Assembly (NCBI GenBank): GCA_000737985.1
Contig: JNVT01000051.1
Location: 1-64,000 of the forward strand
DNA: 64,000 bases
Source of the DNA: Gammaproteobacteria bacterium MFB021
GTDB taxonomy: Bacteria; Pseudomonadota; Gammaproteobacteria; Pseudomonadales; Halomonadaceae
Direction: 5' to 3'
Every line of letters starts with the position of its first letter. Position 1 is the stretch's first letter. Below, one piece after another: positions 35,071 to 42,895 of the stretch. A program made the translations under genes and the position numbers. The notes under the pieces are model-generated. The model was not told the DNA's origin, searched no databases, and was given only the letters and a program-made list of their open reading frames with translations.

Positions 35071-35774
35071 TGCGCTTGGCAGTGATTCCCGCGCGGGGTG
35101 GTAGCAAGCGGATTCCGCGCAAGAATATCAAGGCCTTCTGTGGCAAACCGATGATCGCCTGGTCCATCCAGGCGGCGCTAGCGAGCCGCTGTTTCGATCG
35201 CGTTATCGTCTCGACCGACGATGAGGAGATCGCCGCGGTGGCCAGGGCGTGGGGTGCGGAGACGCCCTTCATGCGCCCAGCGGCGCTATCGGATGATCAT
35301 ACCGGTACGGTGCCGGTCATTGCCCACGCCATTACGGAGATTCAGCAGGCGGGCGTCTCTCTCGAGGCGGTCTGCTGCCTCTATGCCACGGCGCCCTTCG
35401 TTGCTGCCGATGATCTGATCGCGGGGCTCGATTGCCTCGAGGGCGAGGATGTCGACTATGCCTTCTCGGTGACCAGCTACGCCTTCCCAATTCAGCGGGC
35501 GCTACGCATGACACCCGAAGGGCGGGTGGCGATGTTCGAGCCGCAACATCTCAACACCCGTTCCCAGGACCTGGAAGAGGCGTGGCACGACGCCGGCCAG
35601 TTCTACTGGGGCCGCCCGGAGGCCTGGCTGGCGGGCCGTCCGCTGTTCTCGGCGCGTGCGGTGCCGGTCAAGCTGCCGCGCCATCGGGTGCAGGATATCG
35701 ACACGCCAGAAGATTGGCAGCGCGCCGAATGGCTGTTCAAGGCCTGGCAGGCGGCATCGAGAGAGAGTGTCTGA
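35070..35774 (+). CDS. pseF: Pseudaminic acid cytidylyltransferase
   Basis: Activates pseudaminic acid with CTP to CMP-pseudaminic acid, the transferase substrate. The CMP-sialate synthetase-type N-terminus is LAVIPARGGSKRIPRKNI (about 3-20), which binds CTP, followed by VSTDDEEIA and later DTPEDW. 234 residues, standard for PseF and shorter than NeuA. Start ATG overlaps the pseC stop (TGATG). PseF is third in gene order here, ahead of pseG, pseH and pseI. Confidence 0.95.
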   Translation: MRLAVIPARGGSKRIPRKNIKAFCGKPMIAWSIQAALASRCFDRVIVSTDDEEIAAVARAWGAETPFMRPAALSDDHTGTVPVIAHAITEIQQAGVSLEAVCCLYATAPFVAADDLIAGLDCLEGEDVDYAFSVTSYAFPIQRALRMTPEGRVAMFEPQHLNTRSQDLEEAWHDAGQFYWGRPEAWLAGRPLFSARAVPVKLPRHRVQDIDTPEDWQRAEWLFKAWQAASRESV

Positions 35775-36880
35775 TGGTATTCGTGGCTTTACGCGTCGAT
35801 GCCTCGCTGGAGATAGGTACCGGCCACGTCATGCGTTGCCTGACGCTGGCGACGGCGCTGCGCGAGCACCACGCGGCGCGGTGCTGTTTTCTGTGTCGCG
35901 AGCTTCCTGGCCATCTGATCGCGCGTATAGAAGCCGAGGGGTTCGAGGTACTGCGCCTGGCGGCGCCCGCGGACGAAGGGACGCCGTTGTCGGGTGGGCA
36001 AGCCAAGGGGCCTGCCCATGCGGCCTGGCTGGGCGTTGACTGGTCGCAGGATGCCCGCGAGAGCGCGGACCTGCTCGCATCGCTCGCCCCGGACTGGCTG
36101 GTGGTAGATCACTATGCGCTGGATGCGCCCTGGGAGTTGGCAGTGCGCCCGTCGGGCACGCGGCTGCTGGTCATCGATGATCTCGCTGATCGTGAGCATA
36201 TTGCCGATCTGCTGCTGGATCAGAACCTGGGCAGGCTGGCAGAGGATTACGCGGAGCTGGTGCCGGCGAACTGCCGGCTGATGATCGGACCTGATTACGC
36301 ACTGCTGCGCCCGGAGTTCGCCGAATGGCGTCGGCCGAGTCTGGAAAGGCGCGCAACCCGGCAGGGGCTGTCACAGCTGCTGATCAGCCTGGGCGGCGTA
36401 GACAAGGACAATGTCACCGCTGAGGTGTTGCAGGCACTGCGCGATATCGAGCTGCCACGAACGTGCCGTATCACAGTCGTGATGGGCGCCACCGCGCCTT
36501 GGATCGAGGCGGTGAAGCGCGTGGCGGACACCCTCGAACAGCCTACCGAGGTCGTCACCAACGTCAGCGACATGGCGCGACGCATGGTCGAGGCCGATCT
36601 GGCGATCGGTGCGGCGGGCAGTACTTCGTGGGAGCGCTGCTGCCTGGGCCTGCCGACCCTGATGCTGGTGTTGGCTGAGAATCAGCGAGCGGCCGCAAAA
36701 GCCATGGAAAATGAAGGTGTGGCAATAGCCTTTGGAACAGTTCTCGCGCTCGTTGATATGCTTGCTGATCTATTCAGAAATGATGCTGCTGCCTATCGTA
36801 AGATAGCGAACATGAGCCAATGTGCGGGACGTCTTACTGATGGTCGGGGCGCGCAACTCGTTGCTATCAATATGTTATAG
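35774..36880 (+). CDS. pseG: UDP-2,4-diacetamido-2,4,6-trideoxy-beta-L-altropyranose hydrolase
   Basis: Removes UDP from the diacetamido altrose before condensation with phosphoenolpyruvate. The GT-B-like fold has GTGHVMRCLTLA (about 16-27) with the catalytic His in the GxGHxxR motif, and the C-terminal UDP-binding AIGAAGSTSWERCCLGLP (about 278-295). Start ATG 35774 overlaps the pseF stop (TGATG); the frame is open far upstream but that part overlaps pseF. From about base 36700 the sequence becomes AT-rich and stays so through pseH, so the last 60 residues probably come from another donor. Confidence 0.93.
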   Translation: MVFVALRVDASLEIGTGHVMRCLTLATALREHHAARCCFLCRELPGHLIARIEAEGFEVLRLAAPADEGTPLSGGQAKGPAHAAWLGVDWSQDARESADLLASLAPDWLVVDHYALDAPWELAVRPSGTRLLVIDDLADREHIADLLLDQNLGRLAEDYAELVPANCRLMIGPDYALLRPEFAEWRRPSLERRATRQGLSQLLISLGGVDKDNVTAEVLQALRDIELPRTCRITVVMGATAPWIEAVKRVADTLEQPTEVVTNVSDMARRMVEADLAIGAAGSTSWERCCLGLPTLMLVLAENQRAAAKAMENEGVAIAFGTVLALVDMLADLFRNDAAAYRKIANMSQCAGRLTDGRGAQLVAINML

Positions 36881-36888
36881 GTGTCTGA

Positions 36889-37464
36889 ATGAGTGAGTTT
36901 GCTGAGATGATGGGCTCCTTACGGACTCTACAGGAGCTTGATCTTGAGATGATTTTGCGGTGGCGCAATGATTTTGCTGTAAGACAAAATATGTATACAT
37001 CATCTGAAATTCCTTGGAAAGAGCATGTTGAATGGTGGCAGCGCATCAAAAGCTCCGAAAGCAATTTGTATTTTGTCTATGAGCTAAGAGGGAGTCCTTT
37101 CGGCGTAGTGAGCTTTAATAACATTGATTGTCGTAATAAAAATGCATCCTGGGCCTTTTACGCTGCGCCAGAGGCGCCTGTGGGAGTGGGTTCGCGCATG
37201 GAATTTCTTGCCTTGGATTATGCTTTCGATGCGTTATGTCTCCATCGCTTATCCTGCGAGGTGCTTTCGTTCAATCAGCCGGTTATTAAGTTGCATGAAA
37301 AATTTGGTTTTCAAGTCGAAGGCGTCTTTCGCGAACGATACTTGAGAGACGATTTTTATTATGATGTATTCTGTTTGGGTCAGCTCTCCAAAGAGTGGTT
37401 AAGTCATCGTCAGATTATGGCAAAAAGACTCAAGAGGGCGTATGGGAGGGAAAATGAAAGATAG
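36889..37464 (+). CDS. pseH: UDP-4-amino-4,6-dideoxy-N-acetyl-beta-L-altrosamine N-acetyltransferase
   Basis: Acetyl-CoA-dependent acetylation of the 4-amino group, step three of the pathway. The GNAT fold has LRWRNDFAVRQNMYT (about 24-38), EHVEWWQRI, and a late VGVGSRMEFLALDYAF acetyl-CoA binding segment, then HEKFGFQVEGVFRE, all typical of PseH. 191 residues. Clearly AT-rich compared with pseB-F and pseI, in line with local replacement by recombination. It starts 8 bases after the pseG stop and overlaps pseI by 11 bases. Confidence 0.92.
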   Translation: MSEFAEMMGSLRTLQELDLEMILRWRNDFAVRQNMYTSSEIPWKEHVEWWQRIKSSESNLYFVYELRGSPFGVVSFNNIDCRNKNASWAFYAAPEAPVGVGSRMEFLALDYAFDALCLHRLSCEVLSFNQPVIKLHEKFGFQVEGVFRERYLRDDFYYDVFCLGQLSKEWLSHRQIMAKRLKRAYGRENER

Positions 37465-38506
37465 CTTCAGAATCGGCGGCCAAAACATTGGGCGTGCTTA
37501 CGAGCCCTACGTGATCGCCGAGGTTTCCGCCAACCATAACGGAGATATCGAGAAGGCCAAGCGCATCATCACCCAGGCACGGCAGGCCGGGGCCGATGCA
37601 GTCAAGATCCAGACTTACCGCCCCGATACCATTACCCTGGAGAGCGATCTGATGGACTTTCGGATCGTCGATGGACTGTGGGCAGGGCGCACGCTCTATG
37701 AGCTGTACGAATGGGCCCATACGCCCTGGGAGTGGCACCCGGAACTCTTCGCCCATGCGCGCAAGGAAGGCATTACGCTGTTCAGCTCTCCCTTCGACAG
37801 CACGGCGGTCGACCTGCTCGAGGAGCTGGGCGCGCCGGCATACAAGATCGCCTCGTTCGAGGCGGTCGATATCCCGCTGATCGAGTACGTGGCGAGCAAG
37901 GGTAAGCCGATGATTATCTCCACCGGCATGGCGGATGCGGCGGAAATTCAGGAAGCCGTCGATGCCGCCAGAGGGGCGGGCTGTGATCAGTTGGCCATTC
38001 TGCACTGCGTCAGCGGCTATCCCGCGCCGGCTGAGGATTACAACCTGCGCACCATCCCCGACATGATCGAGCGATTTGGTCTGGTGACCGGGCTTTCCGA
38101 TCATACGCTCGACAATACGACGGCGATCACCAGTATCGCGCTGGGCGCCAGCCTCATCGAGAAGCATGTCACGCTGGATCGCAGTGGTGGCGGGCCCGAT
38201 GACAGCTTCTCCTTGGAGCCCGATGAGCTGGCAGCGCTCTGTCGCGATACTAAAACGGCTTGGCGTGCGTTGGGAGGTGTCGATTACGGACGCAAGTCGA
38301 GTGAGCAGGGCAATGTAAAATTTCGCCGTTCGCTCTATTTCGTCAAGGCGTTGCGGGCGGGGGATGTCATCACCGAGGACGCGGTGCGCAGCGTGCGGCC
38401 GGGTTACGGGCTGACGCCCAAGCATCTGCACGCGATCCTGGGCAAGACGGTCAAGGTCGACGTCGATATGCATACACCGGTCAAGGCCGAACTGATCGCT
38501 GATTGA
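37454..38506 (+). CDS. pseI: Pseudaminic acid synthase
   Basis: Condenses 2,4-diacetamido-2,4,6-trideoxy-L-altrose with phosphoenolpyruvate to pseudaminic acid. The NeuB-type TIM barrel has VIAEVSANHNGD near 18-29 and a C-terminal SAF (antifreeze-like) domain after RRSLYFVKALRAGDVI. KIQTYRPDTITL is characteristic of PseI rather than NeuB. ATG 37454 follows GGGAGGG; an ATG at 37442 with an AGAGGG upstream is an alternative that adds four residues. 350 residues. It completes a full pseB-C-F-G-H-I set. Confidence 0.95.
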   Translation: MKDSFRIGGQNIGRAYEPYVIAEVSANHNGDIEKAKRIITQARQAGADAVKIQTYRPDTITLESDLMDFRIVDGLWAGRTLYELYEWAHTPWEWHPELFAHARKEGITLFSSPFDSTAVDLLEELGAPAYKIASFEAVDIPLIEYVASKGKPMIISTGMADAAEIQEAVDAARGAGCDQLAILHCVSGYPAPAEDYNLRTIPDMIERFGLVTGLSDHTLDNTTAITSIALGASLIEKHVTLDRSGGGPDDSFSLEPDELAALCRDTKTAWRALGGVDYGRKSSEQGNVKFRRSLYFVKALRAGDVITEDAVRSVRPGYGLTPKHLHAILGKTVKVDVDMHTPVKAELIAD

Positions 38507-38596
38507 GTGATCTGTCGGCTGATCGATGGCCGGCGTCTTCCAGAGCATCTGGCCATGCGCGAACAAAGCGCTCTCCTGCACGGCCCACTCAGACGG

Positions 38597-38670
38597 GCAT
38601 ACATTTCATCTCGATGCATACAATTAATGCTTGTATGCATTTATCCCTGTATTGAGTGGTTTTTGTATGG
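38597..38670. promoter_or_regulatory. Operator-like palindrome with flanking half-sites
   Basis: A perfect 10-base inverted repeat, ATGCATACAA (38614-38623) and TTGTATGCAT (38631-38640), encloses a 7-base spacer. Further half-sites GCATACAT (38597-38604) and TTGTATGG (38663-38670) flank it. It lies in the 257-bp gap between pseI and the membrane-protein/MocR pair, 124 bases before the next ATG. The TTGTAT/ATACAA half-sites resemble GntR-superfamily operators, so the adjacent MocR regulator is the obvious candidate ligand. No terminator was found after pseI. Confidence 0.6.
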
Positions 38671-38763
38671 CTGCTACCATTCCGATGTCTATGAGACCCG
38701 GGTGGTGTCCGCTGCGATTCTCCCCGGTAAGAGTGATGGCGAGATGAGAGCGAGGAGCGCGTT

Positions 38764-39336
38764 ATGATCCAGACAATGCTGGTGCTGGCGGTGATCTTTA
38801 TCGGGGTGGCGTTCGCCGTCTACCAGGTATACGACATCTACTACTCGCAGAACGTCGGCGACGACGAAGCGCTGGCGATGCGTGAAGGGGCGAGCCGTGC
38901 TTCCGCGGCAGAGAGTGCGTTTGCAGCGCTGCGCGGGGTCTTTCCCGAGCGGTTGGTGAGCGCAGCACAGCGCGACGAGACGCTGTCGCGCAACCCCGAG
39001 CCGCTGCTGCGCCGGCGCAAGAGCATCGTGCTGGAGCAGGGGGTAAAGATTCGCTATCTGTCGCTGTGGACCGGCCGTCCGGTGGCGCACGACTGGCGCA
39101 AGGCCCTGCTGATCGTGGTGCTGGTCGATTGCCTGATCGCCATGTTCCTCGGCGGCCTGAGCCTTTATACCGTTGCTTACGAAGTGCCCGGCGCCACCTT
39201 TGCCTGGATGAACGACCCCGTGGTGATCCTGGTGCTGCTGGCGCTGGTGATCCTTTTGACCCACGCGGTGGCCAAGCTGGATCTCTACCTGCACGATCTC
39301 TATCGCATTGGTCGTCTCAACCGGTATCTCGCCTGA
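38764..39336 (+). CDS. Small inner-membrane protein of unknown function
   Basis: A 190-residue protein with three predicted membrane helices: residues about 3-24, 112-137 (KALLIVVLVDCLIAMFLGG) and 147-168 (VVILVLLALVILLTHAVA). Between the first and second lies a cytosolic or periplasmic charged region. I do not recognise a family. ATG 38764 follows AGGAGCG. It overlaps the MocR-type regulator by one base (TGATG) and therefore forms an operon with it; the regulator's target may include this protein. Confidence 0.72.
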   Translation: MIQTMLVLAVIFIGVAFAVYQVYDIYYSQNVGDDEALAMREGASRASAAESAFAALRGVFPERLVSAAQRDETLSRNPEPLLRRRKSIVLEQGVKIRYLSLWTGRPVAHDWRKALLIVVLVDCLIAMFLGGLSLYTVAYEVPGATFAWMNDPVVILVLLALVILLTHAVAKLDLYLHDLYRIGRLNRYLA

Positions 39337-40757
39337 TGCCGGTCTGGGCCGAGGACGCCATGCCGTGGCTGCCGCGACTCTCGCTGGCGACGCGTCCGCT
39401 CTATCGTGCGATTGCCGATGCGATCGCCGAGGATATTGCCAATGGTCGTCTGGTGCCGAATCAGCAGTTACCGACCCAGCGCCAGCTCGCCGAGCATCTC
39501 GGGATCAACTTCACCACCGTGACCCGTGCCTACAACGAAGCGCGGGAGCGTGGCCTGATCGAAGCCCGGGTGGGCAGTGGCAGCTACGTGCGGGGCGAGT
39601 CACGCCCCGTCAGGCCGAGTGAGCCGCTGCCTCCGCCGGAAGTTCGGCGCGGTGCGGACATGAGCATGAACCTGCCGCCGGAACCGGCGGACACCGCGCT
39701 GGCGGCGCAGATGCAGGCCGGGCTGGCGGCGCTGCAGCCGCGCCTGCCCGAGCTGCTGCGCTACCAGGAGTTCGGTGGCTCGCTACGTGACCGCGAGGCC
39801 GGCGCGAGCTGGCTGTCGCGGCACTGGCCGGAGGTGCCCGCGGCCAGGCTGCAGGTCTGCCCCGGTGCCCAGAGCGCGCTGCTCTCCATTCTGACGCTGT
39901 TGAAGGCGGCCGAGCCGGGTGCCGTGGTGTGCTGCGCCGCGCTCACCTATCCCGGTCTGCGCGCCGTGGCCGGTCAACTGGGCATCCGGCTGATCGGCTT
40001 GCCGATCGATGAGGCGGGAATCGACCCCGAGGCTTTCGCCGCGGCCTGCGCGCGCTACTCGCCACGCGCACTCTACTGCAACCCGACGCTGCACAATCCC
40101 ACCACCTACACGATGCCACCCACGCGGCGCGAAGCGATCGCCGAGGTGGCGCGGCACTATCAGGTGTCGATCATCGAGGACGACGCCTACGCCGCGCTGC
40201 CGCGCCAACCGGTGGCACCGCTGGCGAGCTATGCGCCGGAGCTGACCTACTACATCGCCGGGTTGGCTAAGTGTCTGGGCGCGGGCCTGCGGCTGGCTTA
40301 TGTGGTGGCGCCGGGGCAGGCCGAAGCGCGACGCCTGGCTGGCGCCCTGCGCGCGACCACGGTGATGGCGTCTCCGTTGAATGCGGCGCTGGCCACCGGG
40401 TGGATCGAGAGTGGCGTCGCCGTGCGCTGGCTGGAGGCGATACGTAACGAGACCCGCGCCCGCTATGCGCTGGTCGGCGAGTGGTTACCACAGGGCAGCT
40501 TCCGCGGGCAGCCGGACGCCTTCCATATATGGATACCCCTGGCATCGCACTGGAGCCGGGCGGCCTTTGCCCATCGTCTGGGCAGCTTCGATATCAGCGT
40601 CGTGCCCAGCGATGCCTTCACCGTCTCCGGGCAGGCGCCGGAAGCGGTACGTGTCTGCCTGGGCGGCACCATCAGCCGCCAGTCGCTGGCGGTGGCACTG
40701 GGCGACATCGCCCAGACGCTGCAGAGTCGCCCGGATCAGCATATTGGGGTGATTTGA
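39336..40757 (+). CDS. MocR-type (GntR-HTH plus aminotransferase fold) transcription regulator
   Basis: About 473 residues. Residues about 15-85 form a GntR winged helix (PTQRQLAEHLGINFTTVTRAYNEARERGLIEARVG, quoted in part as TQRQLAEHLGINFTTVTRAY). Residues about 110-470 form a class I aminotransferase domain with the PLP lysine in AGLAKCLGAGLRLAYV (about 308-323). MocR proteins use PLP and an amino ligand to regulate neighbours. ATG 39336 overlaps the previous stop; ATG 39360 preceded by GAGG is an alternative. It is not obviously tied to the capsule, but the palindrome at 38614-38640 is its best candidate target. Confidence 0.9.
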   Translation: MPVWAEDAMPWLPRLSLATRPLYRAIADAIAEDIANGRLVPNQQLPTQRQLAEHLGINFTTVTRAYNEARERGLIEARVGSGSYVRGESRPVRPSEPLPPPEVRRGADMSMNLPPEPADTALAAQMQAGLAALQPRLPELLRYQEFGGSLRDREAGASWLSRHWPEVPAARLQVCPGAQSALLSILTLLKAAEPGAVVCCAALTYPGLRAVAGQLGIRLIGLPIDEAGIDPEAFAAACARYSPRALYCNPTLHNPTTYTMPPTRREAIAEVARHYQVSIIEDDAYAALPRQPVAPLASYAPELTYYIAGLAKCLGAGLRLAYVVAPGQAEARRLAGALRATTVMASPLNAALATGWIESGVAVRWLEAIRNETRARYALVGEWLPQGSFRGQPDAFHIWIPLASHWSRAAFAHRLGSFDISVVPSDAFTVSGQAPEAVRVCLGGTISRQSLAVALGDIAQTLQSRPDQHIGVI

Positions 40758-40772
40758 CACCCCGATCTCGCT

Positions 40773-40984
40773 AGGCTCTGCACGAAAACTACCTGCGCTC
40801 GGCAATACAGCGTTAAAAATCGGCTCACTGAACAACGTTCAGAACGTCCGTAGGACGGCCCGAAGGGCGAGCGGAGCGAGTCACATGCTCATTTACACCC
40901 CGTAAACTCCGCCTTATCGCCGATTTTTGCCTTAGCTACGCGCCCCGGTCTGGCCTTCGCTCGCTGACTTTTCGTACAGAACCT
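40773..40984. mobile_element. MITE-like palindromic element (212 bp) with terminal inverted repeats
   Basis: The ends AGGCTCTGCACGAAAA (40773-40788) and TTTTCGTACAGAACCT (40969-40984) are inverted repeats of 16 bases with two mismatches. A second inverted pair lies inside: AAAAATCGGC (40815-40824) and GCCGATTTTT (40919-40928). The centre reads GTCCGTAGGACGG followed by CCGAAGGGCGAGCGGAGCG. Nothing in it is a credible gene. I recall similar palindromic intergenic elements from Pseudomonas-like genomes, but could not verify this. It lies between the convergent MocR and autotransporter genes. No clear target duplication is evident. Confidence 0.7.
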
Positions 40985-41060
40985 TGCGCTGTGCGTTTCA
41001 GACGCGCTCAGTAATGTCTCGGACAAGCCCAGTACTTTCCCCGGTAGTCGCTTCAAGTAC

Positions 41061-42563
41061 CTAGAGGCGATAGGCCAGGGTCGCCTGCAGCTTGCGATAG
41101 CGGGTGTCGCTGCTGCCGACGACGGCGACGCCGGCAAAGTCGACGTTCCAGCGCGGCCCCAGCTCATGCGAGAGACCCAACTTCAACTGTTCGCGGCTGG
41201 GGTCGTCCTCTTCGATGAGGTTGACCCGGCTGTCCACGTGGGCAGTGATGTTGTGATAGTGCAGGGCGCTGGCGTAGAGCTGTCCGTGGGGCAGGTCGTA
41301 GCCGAGCTTGAACCCGCCGAAGAGCTCGCCGAGTTCGACCCCGTAATCGCTCTGGGTACCCAGATAGCGCCCCTGCAGCTTGTCGTTGAGGTAGGCGCCG
41401 CCGGCAGTCACCCCGATCTGCCACCGGGCCAGACGCGGCAGATAATAGGTCGTCGAGCCGCGCGCGCCCCAGCGCTCGCCATCGAGATTGACGTCGCCGT
41501 CCAGATAACGGTTGCGACTGCGGCCATCCAGCGACTGATAGAGTCCGACCGCATCGAATACCCAGCGGCCATCGTCGACGGCCACCGCGGCGTAGGGGGC
41601 GATCACGTCGCCGCCCAGATCGACACGCGCGACCTGGTTGCGGGTGGTGATATCGACCGAGCTGTGCCCGGCAGCGAGCCCCAGCAGCCAGCCGTTGTGC
41701 TTCCAGTCGAGGCCAACGAACGCCGCCTTGCCGTCGCCGTCATAGGCGGTGGTGTTGGCACGCCCCTCCAGGTCGCTCGCTTCGCTTGCCACCCAGACGT
41801 TGAAGCCACGCCCGGCGGCGAATCGTTGCCCCTGGCTTGGTGTGGATGCGCGGCCGGGCTGCATGGCGCTGTCGATCTGACTGGAGAGAATGCCGAAGTT
41901 CTGCGCCATCGCCTGCTTCTGGGCGCCGCGTAGCGCCATGTCGGTGTCCAGCATCCCCAGGCGCGCGGCGAGTCGCAGCAGGCGTTTCGACGAGAGGGCT
42001 TTGAGCGACTGGCCATCGACCAGCGGATTGCCGTTGGCGTCCAGCAGGGTGATCGGCGTCGATCCCTTGAAATCGTCCAGCGTCTGGCCTTCGGGTAGCA
42101 CCAGCGTGACCGGCTGGCCGTTGAGGGTGGCGGATAGACGGTTGGCGCTGGCGAGCGAATCGGGCGCCCCCACCCAACTCAGGGTCAGTGGCCGTGAGTC
42201 GACCACGCTGGAGATCGAGTAGACCGCCGCTTGATCGCCCTTGTCGTACCCGGTCTCGAGGCTTGCGGCGGTAGTCGAAAAGTCGACCGTGTTGCCGTCG
42301 ATATCCAGCGTCACGCGGTCGCTCTTGATCAGGTTGGCCAGCGAGGTCTGCCCGTCGGGCGAGCTGATGGTGAACTCGCGGCCGTTGTTCAACTTCAGGC
42401 TGGCCCGGGTGTCTTTCTTCGAGATGTCACCCTGAGTCTGGGCATCGGGTAGCGCCTGGCCGAGCTGGATCAGCTCGGCGAGACCGAAGCCGGCGGCGGT
42501 CACGCCGGGGCAGACGGCAAGTGCGCCAAGGCCGAGCACGGCCGCCTTGAGATCGATCCGCAT
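41061..42563 (-). CDS. Autotransporter-like outer-membrane beta-barrel protein
   Basis: A 500-residue secreted protein. A signal peptide covers residues about 1-23 (cleavage near PGVTAAG). Residues 24-230 form a low-similarity passenger rich in Thr, Ser, Asp and Gly. Residues about 235-500 alternate polar and aromatic/hydrophobic residues as in an autotransporter barrel: FNVWVASEASDLEG, YDGDGKAAFVGLDWKHNGWL, LGLAAGHSSVD. The chain ends in KLQATLAYRL, a barrel-type end, although with Leu instead of the more usual Phe or Trp. The function of the passenger is unknown. It follows the oxoamine synthase on the same strand after a 332-bp gap and is probably transcribed separately. Confidence 0.8.
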   Translation of the reverse strand: MRIDLKAAVLGLGALAVCPGVTAAGFGLAELIQLGQALPDAQTQGDISKKDTRASLKLNNGREFTISSPDGQTSLANLIKSDRVTLDIDGNTVDFSTTAASLETGYDKGDQAAVYSISSVVDSRPLTLSWVGAPDSLASANRLSATLNGQPVTLVLPEGQTLDDFKGSTPITLLDANGNPLVDGQSLKALSSKRLLRLAARLGMLDTDMALRGAQKQAMAQNFGILSSQIDSAMQPGRASTPSQGQRFAAGRGFNVWVASEASDLEGRANTTAYDGDGKAAFVGLDWKHNGWLLGLAAGHSSVDITTRNQVARVDLGGDVIAPYAAVAVDDGRWVFDAVGLYQSLDGRSRNRYLDGDVNLDGERWGARGSTTYYLPRLARWQIGVTAGGAYLNDKLQGRYLGTQSDYGVELGELFGGFKLGYDLPHGQLYASALHYHNITAHVDSRVNLIEEDDPSREQLKLGLSHELGPRWNVDFAGVAVVGSSDTRYRKLQATLAYRL

Positions 42564-42895
42564 GGATTGTGTTCCCTGTCGTTGTCTATGAGTTTTGTCA
42601 TCGGCAAAAAGCGATAAAAGTTCAGCCTACCGTGTGATAAATAAAATAAAAATCTAATATTTATGTTCGAATCGATAAGGGGAGGCGGTGTTCATGCGGC
42701 GAGGTGGCGATGGCAAAACGCCGGGATGGCGCATTCGCTAGAGACGCTCGCGCCCATGGGTAGCGTCTGGAGAGTGGGGGCTGGAGAGTAGCGTCTGCTG
42801 AGTGGGGTGGCGTCTGCGGGGTGAGGCGACAATAGATGAGCGACCGCGGCGTGGCGCCGCGGTCACAGGGCCGAGTTGGCTTACTTGGAACCGGC
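42564..42895. other. Intergenic region between autotransporter and oxoamine synthase genes
   Basis: 332 bp. The AT-rich part 42625-42665 lies 60-100 bases upstream of the autotransporter start and probably contains its promoter. A hairpin terminator-like structure lies at 42842-42864. Between them (42760-42830) a G-rich stretch repeats TAGCGTCTG-type units. A 15-base direct duplication (TTACTTGGAACCGGC at 42881-42895 and 42896-42910) straddles the stop codon of the oxoamine synthase gene. Confidence 0.5.
42842..42864 (-). terminator. Hairpin downstream of the oxoamine synthase gene
   Basis: GACCGCGGCG (42842-42851) pairs perfectly with CGCCGCGGTC (42855-42864) around a three-base loop, 32 bases past the stop of the minus-strand gene. 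The following bases on that strand are only moderately T-rich, so it may be a weak terminator or a 3'-end stabilising hairpin. Confidence 0.55.
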
